Of a stretch of 64,000 nt of DNA, positions 19,966-29,699 are shown one piece after another; the stretch's first letter is position 1; each line of letters begins with the position of its first letter. The translations under genes were made by a program, and so were the position numbers. This DNA comes from Chloroflexota bacterium (GTDB lineage Bacteria; Chloroflexota; Dehalococcoidia; Tepidiformales; Tepidiformaceae). The DNA lies in the NCBI GenBank assembly GCA_016234445.1, contig JACRBT010000004.1, positions 434,001 through 498,000 on the forward strand, given 5' to 3'. The notes beneath the pieces are model-generated. The model did not search any database and was not told the DNA's origin. It worked only from the letters and a program-made list of their open reading frames with translations.

Positions 19966-20874
19966 CTACGACGCCTGGCGCAGCCGCGGATCCAGTACGT
20001 CCCGGAGGGCGTCGCCGAACAGGTTGAACGCAAGCACGGCGACGCTGATGGCTGCTCCCGGGACGAACGCTGTCCACCAGGCCTGTTCCCAGAAGGCGCG
20101 GGTGTCCTGGAGCATCTTGCCCCAGCTCGGGTGCGCGTTCGTTGCGATGCCGAGGCCCAGGAAACTGAGGGCGGCTTCAGCAAGGATCGCGTTCCCGATC
20201 TGGATGCTGGCGATGACGATGATGGGTGCGACGACGTTGGGCAGCACGTGCCGGGCGATCACCCGCGGCGGGGCGTTCCCGATGGAGATGGCTGCCTCGA
20301 TGTATTGCAGGTTGCGGATGCCGAAGACCGAGCCCCGGACGATGCGGGCGGTGGTTGGCGTGATGATGATGGCGATCGCCATCGTCACGCTGATGAACGA
20401 CGGGTCGAAGATGCTGACGAAGAAGATGGCGAGAATCAGCGGGGGGAAGCCGAGCACGGTGTCGAGGATGCGGCTGATGACGAGGTCGACCCAACCACCG
20501 AAGTAGCCGGAGACGAGGCCGAAGACGGTGCCGAAGATCGTCCCGAAGAAGACCGCCGCAAACCCGATCCCCAGGGAGATCCGGCTGCCGATGATCACCC
20601 GGCTGAACATGTCGCGGAAGAGGTTGTCGGTCCCGAAGGGGTGAGAGAGGCTCGGCGAAGAGAGCTTCGGGTTCTTCGTGGGGTTCACGGCGTCCGCCGC
20701 CTGGGGGGCAAGCTCGTTCGCGAAGATCGCGACAAGGACGAGGAGGATGCAGACGATACAGGCCGCAGTGCCGACTGGCTTCGAACGGGCGGTGCGCAAG
20801 AGCGACTGCCGCCAGTTCAGGTGGCGCCGGAAGTCTTCTGCGATGACGGGGCGGACGGCGGGCGTGGCAGCCAT
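19966..20874 (-). CDS. ABC transporter permease, DppC/OppC-like
   Basis: HPFGTDNLFRDMFSRVIIGSRISLGIG...EAAISIGNAPPRVIARHVLPNVVAPIIV. Confidence 0.92.
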   Translation of the reverse strand: MAATPAVRPVIAEDFRRHLNWRQSLLRTARSKPVGTAACIVCILLVLVAIFANELAPQAADAVNPTKNPKLSSPSLSHPFGTDNLFRDMFSRVIIGSRISLGIGFAAVFFGTIFGTVFGLVSGYFGGWVDLVISRILDTVLGFPPLILAIFFVSIFDPSFISVTMAIAIIITPTTARIVRGSVFGIRNLQYIEAAISIGNAPPRVIARHVLPNVVAPIIVIASIQIGNAILAEAALSFLGLGIATNAHPSWGKMLQDTRAFWEQAWWTAFVPGAAISVAVLAFNLFGDALRDVLDPRLRQAS

Positions 20875-21821
20875 CAGTGGTACCTGATCCGGGGGTCGAA
20901 CCAGGCGTAGCTGAGGTCGACCACAAGGTTATTCAGCACGAGGATGGCGGCGAAGAAGAGGACGAGGCCCTGGACCTGCGGGTAGTCCTTGATCAGGGCG
21001 GCGCCGAGCGTGAGGTTCCCGAGGCCAGGAAGGCTGAAGATGTTTTCGAGGACGACGGTGCCGCCGAAGAGCACGCCGACCTGGAGCCCGAAGAGGGTGA
21101 TCACGGGGATCATCGCGTTCTTGAGCGCGTGGCGGATCACCACAACCTGGCCGGAGAGGCCCTTCGCGCGGGCGGTCCGGATGTAGTCCTGCCGAAGCAC
21201 CTCGAGCATCGCCGAACGGGTGACGCGGGCGAGGCTCGCGCTCAGGGCAAGGCCGAGGGCGAACGCCGGGAGGTAGAGCTGCTCAAGGTTCTTCGCAGGG
21301 TCGTGCCAGAAGTCGACGTAGCCGATCGGCGGGCTGTAGCCCCACCACTTCGCCGGGAAGATGATCAGCATTGTCCCAAGCCAGAACGACGGGATGCTGA
21401 GCCAGCCGATGGTCACAAACCTCAGGAGGTAATCCAGGGGGCCATCCTGGCGAATCGCGGAAACCACGCCGACGGGGATGGCGATCGCGATGGCGAAGAC
21501 AGTCGAGAGCACAGTGAGTTCGATGGTGAGAGGGATCCTCGTCCGGATCTCTCCCCAGACGTCGCGTTTGCTGATGAGGGTGGTGCCCCAGTCGCCGCGG
21601 GCAAGGTTGCCCATGTAGACGAAGTACTGGGTAACGACGGGTTTGTCGAGGCCGAGCTCTTCGCGGATGGCCTGGCACTGCTGTTCGTCCACGTCGGGCG
21701 TAGCAAGGACGATAGCGCAGACGTCCCCGGGGATGAGTCGCACGGCCGTGAAGACGACGATGCTGATGGTCAACAACACGAGCAGGGCAAAGAGCGCGCG
21801 CTTGACGATGTACTGCGACAC
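20874..21821 (-). CDS. ABC transporter permease, DppB/OppB-like
   Basis: SQYIVKRALFALLVLLTISIVVF...VLRQDYIRTARAKGLSGQVVVIRHALKNAMIPVITL; GTG start at 21821 inferred. Confidence 0.9.
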   Translation of the reverse strand: MSQYIVKRALFALLVLLTISIVVFTAVRLIPGDVCAIVLATPDVDEQQCQAIREELGLDKPVVTQYFVYMGNLARGDWGTTLISKRDVWGEIRTRIPLTIELTVLSTVFAIAIAIPVGVVSAIRQDGPLDYLLRFVTIGWLSIPSFWLGTMLIIFPAKWWGYSPPIGYVDFWHDPAKNLEQLYLPAFALGLALSASLARVTRSAMLEVLRQDYIRTARAKGLSGQVVVIRHALKNAMIPVITLFGLQVGVLFGGTVVLENIFSLPGLGNLTLGAALIKDYPQVQGLVLFFAAILVLNNLVVDLSYAWFDPRIRYH

Positions 21822-21973
21822 TGGACGGAGCCCGCCTCCCGCAGGCTGGCGGTGAGCCGCCAGTCCATGCCACCACCGGGGCCCGCGCCGGGCCCGCCGG
21901 GGAATTGGCGCATTATCCGCGTGGCCCCGCTGCCACACAAGCTTTTTCTTTCGACGGCATAGTTCCCGTCGAT

Positions 21974-22651
21974 TTAGCCGTCCGTGGCAACCCCGGCTTC
22001 GCGCAGGGCCGCGTGGAGGCCCTCGTACCCGAGGAACTGGTGGGCGGTCATGCCTTCCTTACGGGCGGCTTCGATGTTGTGGGGAAGGTCGTCGGTGAAG
22101 AAGCAGCGCGCGATGGTGACGCCGATCCGCTCGGCGGCGAGGTGGTAGATGCGCGGGTCGGGCTTCGCCAGCCGCACCGTGGCCGAATTGATGATGTCGT
22201 GGAAGAGGGAGTCGATGCGGTAGTGGTCGCGGAGTTCGTCTTCGAGGCCGGGTGCGGCGTTGCTGAGGAGGCCGACCCGGTAGCGCTGACGAAGCCGTTC
22301 GAGGAGTGGAATCATCCCGGGGTTGAACTCCGGTGTGCGGCCGGCAAGACGCCTCCCCTGGGGACGGTTCTCCTCAAGGGCGGCCATCACCGCGTCCGCG
22401 ACTGCTACCCCAGCGACCCCGGCGACGGCTTCGTGAGCGGCGCCGAGCCATTCGACCTCGCTGCCGTCGCCCACGCGCAGCCGGAGCCAGCCAGGGTTGT
22501 CGATGTAGACAGCCTTCCAGAGGAACCCGGAGGGAAGCCCGTGGCGGCGTTCGATGATGGCGTAGGGCGAGTCCGGGGCGTCGCCGGAGGGGCTGCCGGG
22601 GACGATGACGCCACCGAAGTCGAAGATGACCGCTTCAATTGGTCCTGGCAT
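21974..22651 (-). CDS. HAD-superfamily hydrolase (HAD-IA type)
   Basis: EAVIFDFGGVIVPG (motif I), GLLSNA (motif II), KPDPRIYHLAAERI, FFTDDLPHNIEAAR. Confidence 0.9.
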   Translation of the reverse strand: MPGPIEAVIFDFGGVIVPGSPSGDAPDSPYAIIERRHGLPSGFLWKAVYIDNPGWLRLRVGDGSEVEWLGAAHEAVAGVAGVAVADAVMAALEENRPQGRRLAGRTPEFNPGMIPLLERLRQRYRVGLLSNAAPGLEDELRDHYRIDSLFHDIINSATVRLAKPDPRIYHLAAERIGVTIARCFFTDDLPHNIEAARKEGMTAHQFLGYEGLHAALREAGVATDG

Positions 22652-22796
22652 GAGGACTGATTCTCCTCGACTCGCGGCTACGGGCGAGACCGCCCCGTCG
22701 TTGCGGGCGAGGGAGTCCGCGTAGGGGTTCCGCCCGATTCCCATGGGGCAACCGAACCCCGAGGATAGTGGATGGCGGGGGCTCGAGGTTAGGGAG

Positions 22797-22994
22797 ATGA
22801 CTCAGAGCCACACGAATCGACCACCATGCCCACTCTGCGGGCGCGTGACGCGTGCCCATTCGCGCCTTGTCCTGGCGGATGTCGAACCGGTAGGACGCGG
22901 GCGCACCACCAGCTACGCAACGGTTATCTGCCGCGACTGCGCCTTCGCGATGGTCCTGCGGTCCGAAGCTGGCGCGGCCCGGGCGGGGCACTGA
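22797..22994 (+). CDS. Small zinc-ribbon-like protein
   Basis: CPLCGRVTRAHSR...TVICRDCAFAM (two CxxC pairs). Confidence 0.5.
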   Translation: MTQSHTNRPPCPLCGRVTRAHSRLVLADVEPVGRGRTTSYATVICRDCAFAMVLRSEAGAARAGH

Positions 22995-23102
22995 CCGGGC
23001 CAGCGAGGCCGCGAACCGGCGGAGTCGAGCTCCCGGTCCGCCATCTGACGGGGCCGCCCCTGGCCGCATACAATGACTGCCAGAGCCTGAAGCGGAGCGA
23101 GC

Positions 23103-24392
23103 ATGCAAGATGTCCTCGCGATGATCCTGGCGGGCGGGCAGGGTGACCGGCTCTCGGTCCTGTCCGACCAGCGCGCCAAGCCTGCCGTCATCTTCGGCGG
23201 CCAGTACCGCATCATCGACTTCGCCCTGAGCAACTGCGCGAACAGCGGGATCACCCGCGTCGCCGTCGCGACCCAGTACCGGCCACGTTCGCTCTTCAAC
23301 CACATCGGCGCCGGGCGGGCCTGGGGTCTCGACACCCTCGATGCCGGCATCCAGATCCTTCAGCCCTACCTGGGGCGGGCCGACATGGACTGGTACCAGG
23401 GCACGGCTGACGCGGTCTACCAGAACCTCTACATGGTCGAAGAAGCCCGCACGGAAGAGGTCCTCATCCTCGCCGGCGACCACATCTACCTGACGTCCTA
23501 CCGCAACATGATCGCCTACCACCGCGCCAAGCAGGCCGATGTCACCGTCGCCGTCTACTCCGTGCCACGGGAGGACGCCCACCGCTTCGGCGTGCTCGAC
23601 CTCGACAGCGACGGCCGGATGATCGACTTCCAGGAGAAGCCGGCCAAGCCGCGCTCGCCGTGGGTTTCGATGGGCGTCTACGTCTTCAACAAGGACGTGC
23701 TTGTCGAGCAGCTCCAGGCGGACGCGGACCTCGGCGACCAGAGCCGCCACGACTTCGGCCGCGACATCATCCCCCGGATCTTCGAAACCCACCGGGTGTT
23801 TGGCTACCAGTACCAGGCCTACTGGCGCGACGTCGGCACCATCGAGTCCTACTGGTCGGCGAACATGGACCTCCTCGCCCCGACGCCGCAACTCGACCTC
23901 GCCGACCCGGACCTTCGCCTGCGGACGGCGGGCTCGATCATGCCCCCGGCGAAGTTCGGGCCCCGGGCCGAGGTCCACGAAAGCCTCGTCTCCCCCGGTG
24001 CCCAGATCGACGGCATGGTGCTCCGGTCGGTCATCTCGCCCGGGGTCGTCATCGAAGACGGCGCCATCGTCCGCGACTCCGTCATCCAGCACCGCTGCAT
24101 CATCCGGGCGGGGACGGTGATCGACCGCGCGATCCTCGACAAGGAAGTGACGGTGGGCGCGGGTTCGATCGTCGGGCACGGCGACAACTACACACCGAAC
24201 CTGGAGCGGCCCGACATCGTCAACGCGGGGATCACGATCATCGGCAAGCGGGTCGTGGTCCCGGCGGGCCTGCAGATCGGCCGGAACGTCGTCATCGGGC
24301 CCGGGGTGGAGCAAGAGCTTGTCGACACGGGCCACCTGGAGAGCGGAGCCACGGTCCACCCGGAACAGATGCCGCTCCACCTCTTCGTCTGA
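23103..24392 (+). CDS. glgC: Glucose-1-phosphate adenylyltransferase
   Basis: AMILAGGQGDRLSVLSDQRAKPAVIFGGQYRIIDFALSNCANSGI...YQGTADAVYQN...YWRDVGTIESYWSANMDLL. Confidence 0.97.
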   Translation: MQDVLAMILAGGQGDRLSVLSDQRAKPAVIFGGQYRIIDFALSNCANSGITRVAVATQYRPRSLFNHIGAGRAWGLDTLDAGIQILQPYLGRADMDWYQGTADAVYQNLYMVEEARTEEVLILAGDHIYLTSYRNMIAYHRAKQADVTVAVYSVPREDAHRFGVLDLDSDGRMIDFQEKPAKPRSPWVSMGVYVFNKDVLVEQLQADADLGDQSRHDFGRDIIPRIFETHRVFGYQYQAYWRDVGTIESYWSANMDLLAPTPQLDLADPDLRLRTAGSIMPPAKFGPRAEVHESLVSPGAQIDGMVLRSVISPGVVIEDGAIVRDSVIQHRCIIRAGTVIDRAILDKEVTVGAGSIVGHGDNYTPNLERPDIVNAGITIIGKRVVVPAGLQIGRNVVIGPGVEQELVDTGHLESGATVHPEQMPLHLFV

Positions 24393-24394
24393 CC

Positions 24395-24790
24395 ATGCGG
24401 CTCTACCAGCTCGACGAGGCGCGCGCGTTGCTGCCCCGGGTCGTCCCGGTGCTGCGGCGGTTGCAGGCGACGCTGACCGAGTACCGTGCGGTCCAGGCGA
24501 GCATCCAGGCCCTCGCGCGCGGGTCTTCCGGCGACGGCCACGCTCTCGCCGACCCCTGGGCCGAAGGCGGCGAGGATCGGGTGGAGGCACTGGAAGAGCA
24601 ACTCCGGGAGGCAGTCGGGCAGCTGGACGGATGGGGGATCGAAGTGAAGGACCCGGCCCGCGGCCTGATTGACTTCTACTGGGAACGCGAGGGCGAGGTG
24701 GTCTACCTCTGTTACCTGCTGGGCGAACCCGAAATCGCGTTCTGGCACACCCTTTCGGCGGGCTTCGCGGGGCGCCAGCCGGTGGAATAG
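24395..24790 (+). CDS. DUF2203 family protein
   Basis: LYQLDEARALLPRVVPVLRRLQ...WGIEVKDPARGLIDFYWEREGEVVYLCYLLGEPEIAFWHTLSAGFAGRQ. Confidence 0.85.
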   Translation: MRLYQLDEARALLPRVVPVLRRLQATLTEYRAVQASIQALARGSSGDGHALADPWAEGGEDRVEALEEQLREAVGQLDGWGIEVKDPARGLIDFYWEREGEVVYLCYLLGEPEIAFWHTLSAGFAGRQPVE

Positions 24791-24849
24791 CCATCCCCTT
24801 GCGGGAGGCTGCTACAATCCGCGCACTTCCGACTCACCAGGGGTCCGCC

Positions 24850-25692
24850 ATGGCCGCAGCCACATCCACCCGCGACATCTTCATCCAGGCCAACGGCCTC
24901 CGGCACCACCTCATCGCCCGCGGTCACCCGGGCTCGCCGGTCGTGATGATGATCCACGGACTGGCGGGCCAGGCCCACGTCTTTGACAACATCGCAACCA
25001 GGCTCTCCGCGAAGTACCACGTCTACTGCCTCGACGTCCGCGGCCGCGGCGAATCCGAGTGGGGCCCCGCCGACGGCTACCACGTCGACAACTACGTCGC
25101 CGACCTCGAGGCCGTGCGCGAGGGGCTGGGGCTGCACCGTTTCAGCCTCGTGGGGACTTCGATGGGCGGGATCATCTCGATGAACTACGCCGCTCGATTC
25201 CCGGAGCGGGTGGAGCGGGTCGTCCTCAACGACATCGGCCCCGAGATCGACCCGGCGGGCCTGGTGCGGATCCGCGAATACGTGGGCAAGGCCCCCGACG
25301 CCTTCCCCGACATGAAGGCCGTCGTCAAGTACTACAAGGAACACTACGGCCCGATGGTGGAGCGGCTCCCGGAGGACCAGGTGGCCGAGTTCGCACGCTG
25401 GAACGTCCGCCGCAATGACGTGGGCGTCTACGTCTGGAAGATGGACCCCGCCGTCCGGACGGCGATCGCCCCGCAAGGCGCGCAGGACCCGTGGGCCGCC
25501 TACCGCGCCATCGCAGTGCCCATCCTTATCCTCCGGGGCGCGCAGAGCGACGTGCTTTCGGCCGACGGGGCCCGGAAGATGCTGGCCGAAAATGCGAACG
25601 CGCGGCTGGTAGAAGTGCCAGGAGTGGGGCACGCGCCGGTGCTCGTCGAAGCCGAGGCAGTGAAGGCGCTGGAATCCTTCATTGCCGGGTAG
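24850..25692 (+). CDS. Alpha/beta hydrolase
   Basis: MMIHGLAGQAHVFDNIA...LVGTSMGGIISMNYA (nucleophile elbow GTSMGG)...ILRGAQSDVLS...GVGHAPVL. Confidence 0.92.
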   Translation: MAAATSTRDIFIQANGLRHHLIARGHPGSPVVMMIHGLAGQAHVFDNIATRLSAKYHVYCLDVRGRGESEWGPADGYHVDNYVADLEAVREGLGLHRFSLVGTSMGGIISMNYAARFPERVERVVLNDIGPEIDPAGLVRIREYVGKAPDAFPDMKAVVKYYKEHYGPMVERLPEDQVAEFARWNVRRNDVGVYVWKMDPAVRTAIAPQGAQDPWAAYRAIAVPILILRGAQSDVLSADGARKMLAENANARLVEVPGVGHAPVLVEAEAVKALESFIAG

Positions 25693-26065
25693 CGAAGAGG
25701 CGGGTTCCCGGCGCTGGGTGCGGCGCCACCCCACGCTCGCGGGGGCGGCAGTCTTCGCAGCGCTCGCCGTCGCAGCGGCATGGTCGGCGGCGGTGTACCT
25801 CGGATGGGGCTGGCCCGCGGGGTTCAGCGGCGCCACCATCCTTGCCGGGATCGCCCTCCTGGCGGGCGGCGCCGCGCTGTCAGGCGCCGAGATGTCCGAC
25901 CCAGCCCGGCGCGGCCCCTGGACCGGGTCGGCTCCCTCTCGACTGTTGTGGGCGGGCAAGGCGGACGGCTTCGGGTTTGAGCGCGCCGCCAGGACGCTGG
26001 TGCTTGCCTCGCCGCTCGTCCTTGCCGTGGGATTCGCGCTCCTCGGCCTTTCCGCAGTCTCCTGA
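25682..26065 (+). CDS. Hypothetical membrane protein
   Basis: ORF overlapping preceding gene; hydrophobic segments AGAAVFAALAVAAAWSAAVYLGWGW and VLASPLVLAVGFALLGLSAV. Confidence 0.5.
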   Translation: MPGSEEAGSRRWVRRHPTLAGAAVFAALAVAAAWSAAVYLGWGWPAGFSGATILAGIALLAGGAALSGAEMSDPARRGPWTGSAPSRLLWAGKADGFGFERAARTLVLASPLVLAVGFALLGLSAVS

Positions 26066-26077
26066 CCCGCGCTCCTG

Positions 26078-27112
26078 CTAGGGCCGGAGGGCGATCTTGA
26101 GGACGCCGCCGTCACGCTTCCGGAACATGTCATAGGCCGCCGGCGTCTCACTGATCTTCATCGAGTGGGTGAGCAGGGGCCGGAGGTCTACCTTGCCGCC
26201 GGAGATCATGCCCATGAGGCGCCGCAGGCGTTCGGTGCCGATCGGGCAGAGCGTCGTCACGAGCTTGCGATGGATGAACGAGCCGCTCGTCGGCAGGTTG
26301 AGCACGGGGAAGCGCCCGTAGACGCCGACGCTGCTGACGGTCCCACCGAGACGCGCGACGGCGCAGGCGTTTTCGAAGGTCACCTGGTGCCCGAGCGCCT
26401 CGACGGCGATGTCGACGCCGCGGTTTCCGGTCAGCGCCATGATCCGCGCGACGGCTTCGCCCGGTTCGACGACGATGTCCGCGCCCATCCGCTTCGCCAT
26501 GGCCTGGCGCTCCGGGATCGACTCGACGGCGATGATCAGCCCGGCGCCGAGCGCGCGTGCCCCGGCCGTTGCGCAAAGCCCCACCGGCCCCTGGGCGAAG
26601 ACGGCAACGCTGTCGCCGGCCTTGATCTCGGCGCGCTCGATGGCCGCGAAGCCCGTCGACATGATGTCGCTCGCGAAGAGCACCTGCTCGTCTTCGAGGT
26701 TGTCCGGGATCTTCGCCATCGTCGTCTGGGCGCCGCTGACCAGGAAGAATTCGCCCTGCGCCCCGAAGAGGAGGTTGCCCGGCGAGTTGAAGGAGCTGCA
26801 GACCGAGTGCTGGCCCTCCGAGCAGTTGCCGCAGGTGCCGCAGCAGAGCAGGCAACTGCTGATGACGCGGTCGCCCGGCTTGAACGCGGTAACCCCGGCG
26901 CCGACCGCTTCGACCACACCGACGGCCTCGTGGCCCATTGGCACCCCGGCGGGCACCGGCAGGTCGTCGACGACGTGGATGTCGCTCCCGCAGATGGTGC
27001 TGAGCGTTGTCCGGATGATGGCCTGACCGGGGCCGGGTTGGTCGGGGTAGGGGATGGTGGCCATGGCGACCTGGCCTTCGGCGGTCTTGACGCATGTGTT
27101 GGACTGGGGCAT
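26078..27112 (-). CDS. Zinc-dependent alcohol dehydrogenase (MDR family)
   Basis: STICGSDIHVVDD, GHEAVGVVEAVGAGV, CLLCCGTCGNCSEGQHSVC (structural Zn), strong SD ccaggagg. Confidence 0.93.
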   Translation of the reverse strand: MPQSNTCVKTAEGQVAMATIPYPDQPGPGQAIIRTTLSTICGSDIHVVDDLPVPAGVPMGHEAVGVVEAVGAGVTAFKPGDRVISSCLLCCGTCGNCSEGQHSVCSSFNSPGNLLFGAQGEFFLVSGAQTTMAKIPDNLEDEQVLFASDIMSTGFAAIERAEIKAGDSVAVFAQGPVGLCATAGARALGAGLIIAVESIPERQAMAKRMGADIVVEPGEAVARIMALTGNRGVDIAVEALGHQVTFENACAVARLGGTVSSVGVYGRFPVLNLPTSGSFIHRKLVTTLCPIGTERLRRLMGMISGGKVDLRPLLTHSMKISETPAAYDMFRKRDGGVLKIALRP

Positions 27113-27217
27113 CTCGGTTCCTCCTGGGTTGTGCGCGCCCATTGTGCCCCAGGTGGCCCGGTGCGTGCCTGATGCAGGTCATGCCGCCCGTTGGTCGACG
27201 GCGGGCCAGCGTTCGCG

Positions 27218-28462
27218 TCAGTCGAGAACCGGCAGCCGGGAGCGGCGGGGTTCGCGGACGGCACGGTCGAGCAGGCGGAAGGCGAGGAAGACGGAGCAGA
27301 CCGCCACCCCCATCGCGACGACGGTGTGCCGCTCGCCGACCCCGTCCGCGAGCATGCCGATGGGGAGCCCGGCGAGGTTCGACGCGGCGAAGGCGAGGAA
27401 CGTCAGGGCGAGCACACGCCCGTAGAAGGATGGCTCGACGCGGGCGAGGACGACGGCGCCGTTCAGCGTCTGGAAGGCGCCACTGCCCGCCCCGACGAAG
27501 AACATCGCCACGCCGAGGAGGAAGTAGGACGGCGCGAACCCAACGCCGATGAGGGCGACGCCGAAAGCCGCGCAGGCGCCCGCGTAAATGAACGACGCTT
27601 TCGGCGAATCGGCCAGCGAGGCGACGAAGATGCTGGCGATGAGCCCGCCGACCGCGTTCACGGCCAGGAGCAGGGTGATGCTGCCAGCGCCGCGGTGGAG
27701 TTCGTTTTCCACCAGCCCGGGGAGCACGGTGACATAGGCGAACCCGAACATGATTGTCAGCACGTAGGAGAGCACAAGCGTCCCCAGCGAGCGGTGGTGG
27801 TAGACGTAGTTGAGACCGCTGAGGATCTCGCTGAGCACGCCTTTGCGTTCGCCCTCGCGGGCCGGGGAGTCGGGCAGCACCCAGGTCGAAAGCATGGCCC
27901 CGACGTAGAGCAGGGTCATGGTGAAGAACGCCCCGGCGGGGCCGAGGACGTGAATGCTCAGCAACGCCCCCGCCGCCAGCGGGCCAATGATCCGGGAGGC
28001 GTTGAGCGCCACCTGGGTGAGGGCGATCGCGTTTCCCCGCCGGCGTGCGTCGACGAGGTCGACGACGAACGCGGTGCGGGCGGGGCCAAGGAAGGAGAAC
28101 CCGGCCCCAATTGCGAACGACCCGGCGGCCAAGAAGATGATCCGCATCTGCCCGGTGGCCTCCAGCAGCGCGAGGCTCAGGAACGAGGCAGTAATGGTCG
28201 CCTGGCAGGCGAGGATCACCTTCTTCTTCGAGAGGCGGTCGGCCATGGCCCCACCGAGCGGCCCGAGGACGAACTGCGAAAGCCCCTGGGCGAAGACGAC
28301 GAAGCCCACGGCCGTGTTCTCGCCGGTCAGGTGGAAGGCGACGACGCTCTGGACCACCGTGGACATGAAGAAGGCGACGAACGCCAGGAGGGACCCCGTC
28401 CAGAGCGTCCTGAAGTTGCGCGATGCAAGGGCCGCAAATGTCTCGCCGAACCAGCCTGTCAC
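27218..28462 (-). CDS. MFS transporter (enterobactin-exporter/MFS_3-like)
   Basis: FAALASRNFRTLWTGSLLAFVAFFMSTVVQSVVAFHLT...FVLGPLGGAMADRLSKKK. Confidence 0.88.
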   Translation of the reverse strand: MTGWFGETFAALASRNFRTLWTGSLLAFVAFFMSTVVQSVVAFHLTGENTAVGFVVFAQGLSQFVLGPLGGAMADRLSKKKVILACQATITASFLSLALLEATGQMRIIFLAAGSFAIGAGFSFLGPARTAFVVDLVDARRRGNAIALTQVALNASRIIGPLAAGALLSIHVLGPAGAFFTMTLLYVGAMLSTWVLPDSPAREGERKGVLSEILSGLNYVYHHRSLGTLVLSYVLTIMFGFAYVTVLPGLVENELHRGAGSITLLLAVNAVGGLIASIFVASLADSPKASFIYAGACAAFGVALIGVGFAPSYFLLGVAMFFVGAGSGAFQTLNGAVVLARVEPSFYGRVLALTFLAFAASNLAGLPIGMLADGVGERHTVVAMGVAVCSVFLAFRLLDRAVREPRRSRLPVLD

Positions 28463-28583
28463 CGTCCCCGACTCTACGGGCTGGGCCGCCCACGGTCACA
28501 TCGGCGGTTCGGGGCCGGGCGGGCGCCGCGGCGGGGCCTATTGGCCGTTGCCGCGCCCCCGCCGGAACTCGTAGGCTCTTGGC

Positions 28584-29699
28584 ATGTCCTTCCTCAGCCT
28601 GGTCGCGAAGAACCTCTTCCGCCAGCCGGTGCGGGCCTTCCTCGCCTGTCTCGGCATCGCTGTCGGGATCACGACGGTGGTCGCGCTGGGGGTGATCGTG
28701 GAAGGCTTCAAGAACTCGTCCGGCGCGATCATGACGATGGGGGAGGCCGACTTCTTTGTCGCGCAGAACGGCGCCTCCGACCTCAGCTTCAGCACCCTGC
28801 CGGAGTCCACCGAATCGGAAATCGCGGCCCAGCCTGGCGTCGAACGAACGGCCCCGGCCATCTTCCACATCACCAGGGCCGGGGCGAACCCGTTCTTCTT
28901 CCTCCTCGGGCTGAAGCCGTCGGACATCTCGATGAGCCCGCCCCCGCTGGTCGCTGGCCGCCTGATTGCGGAGGGCGCACCGGACGAGGTCCTTCTCGGG
29001 GATGAGGCAGCGGCCCAACTCGGCGTCGCCCCGGGCGACCCGCTGAAGCTGGCGGATCACTCGTTCCAGGTGGTTGGGGTCTACCACACGGGCGAAAAGT
29101 TCGAGGACAACGGCGGCAAGGCCAGCCTGACGACGGTCCAGGAGATCGCCGCCAAGCCGGGGTCCCTCTCGGTGGTGTACGTCTACGTCGTTCCGGGCAC
29201 CGACGTCGGCAAGGTAGCCGACGCGATCGAAAAAGCCGTCCCGCTGGCGGCGTCGATCGTGGACATTGACGACTACGACAAGGTCGACCAGGGCTTCCGG
29301 ATCATCGAAGCACTGAACGCGGCCATCATCGTCATCGCGGTGGGCGTCGGCGCTATCGGGGTGATGAACACGATGGTGATGTCGGTCTACGAACGGACAC
29401 GGGAGATCGGCGTGCTGCGGGCGGTGGGCTGGAGCGGGTTCCGCGTCCTCCGGATGATCGTGACCGAGTCGCTGCTGCTCTGCCTGGTCGCGGCGATCGC
29501 GGGCACGGCGCTTGGGGTCGCGGCGGTCGAGGGGGTGATGCGCATCCCCGCGGTCAAGAGCCTGCTCGAACCTGAATACTCGACGGACATCTTCGTCCGC
29601 GCGCTTGGTGTCGCCGTGGTCGTGGCGCTGGTAGGGGCGGCCTACCCCGCCTACCGGGCCATCCGCCTCACGCCGATGGAGGCCCTCCGCTATGAGTGA
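28584..29699 (+). CDS. ABC transporter permease, FtsX/MacB type
   Basis: NLFRQPVRAFLACLGIAVGITTVVALG...MVMSVYERTREIGVLRAVGW. Confidence 0.92.
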   Translation: MSFLSLVAKNLFRQPVRAFLACLGIAVGITTVVALGVIVEGFKNSSGAIMTMGEADFFVAQNGASDLSFSTLPESTESEIAAQPGVERTAPAIFHITRAGANPFFFLLGLKPSDISMSPPPLVAGRLIAEGAPDEVLLGDEAAAQLGVAPGDPLKLADHSFQVVGVYHTGEKFEDNGGKASLTTVQEIAAKPGSLSVVYVYVVPGTDVGKVADAIEKAVPLAASIVDIDDYDKVDQGFRIIEALNAAIIVIAVGVGAIGVMNTMVMSVYERTREIGVLRAVGWSGFRVLRMIVTESLLLCLVAAIAGTALGVAAVEGVMRIPAVKSLLEPEYSTDIFVRALGVAVVVALVGAAYPAYRAIRLTPMEALRYE

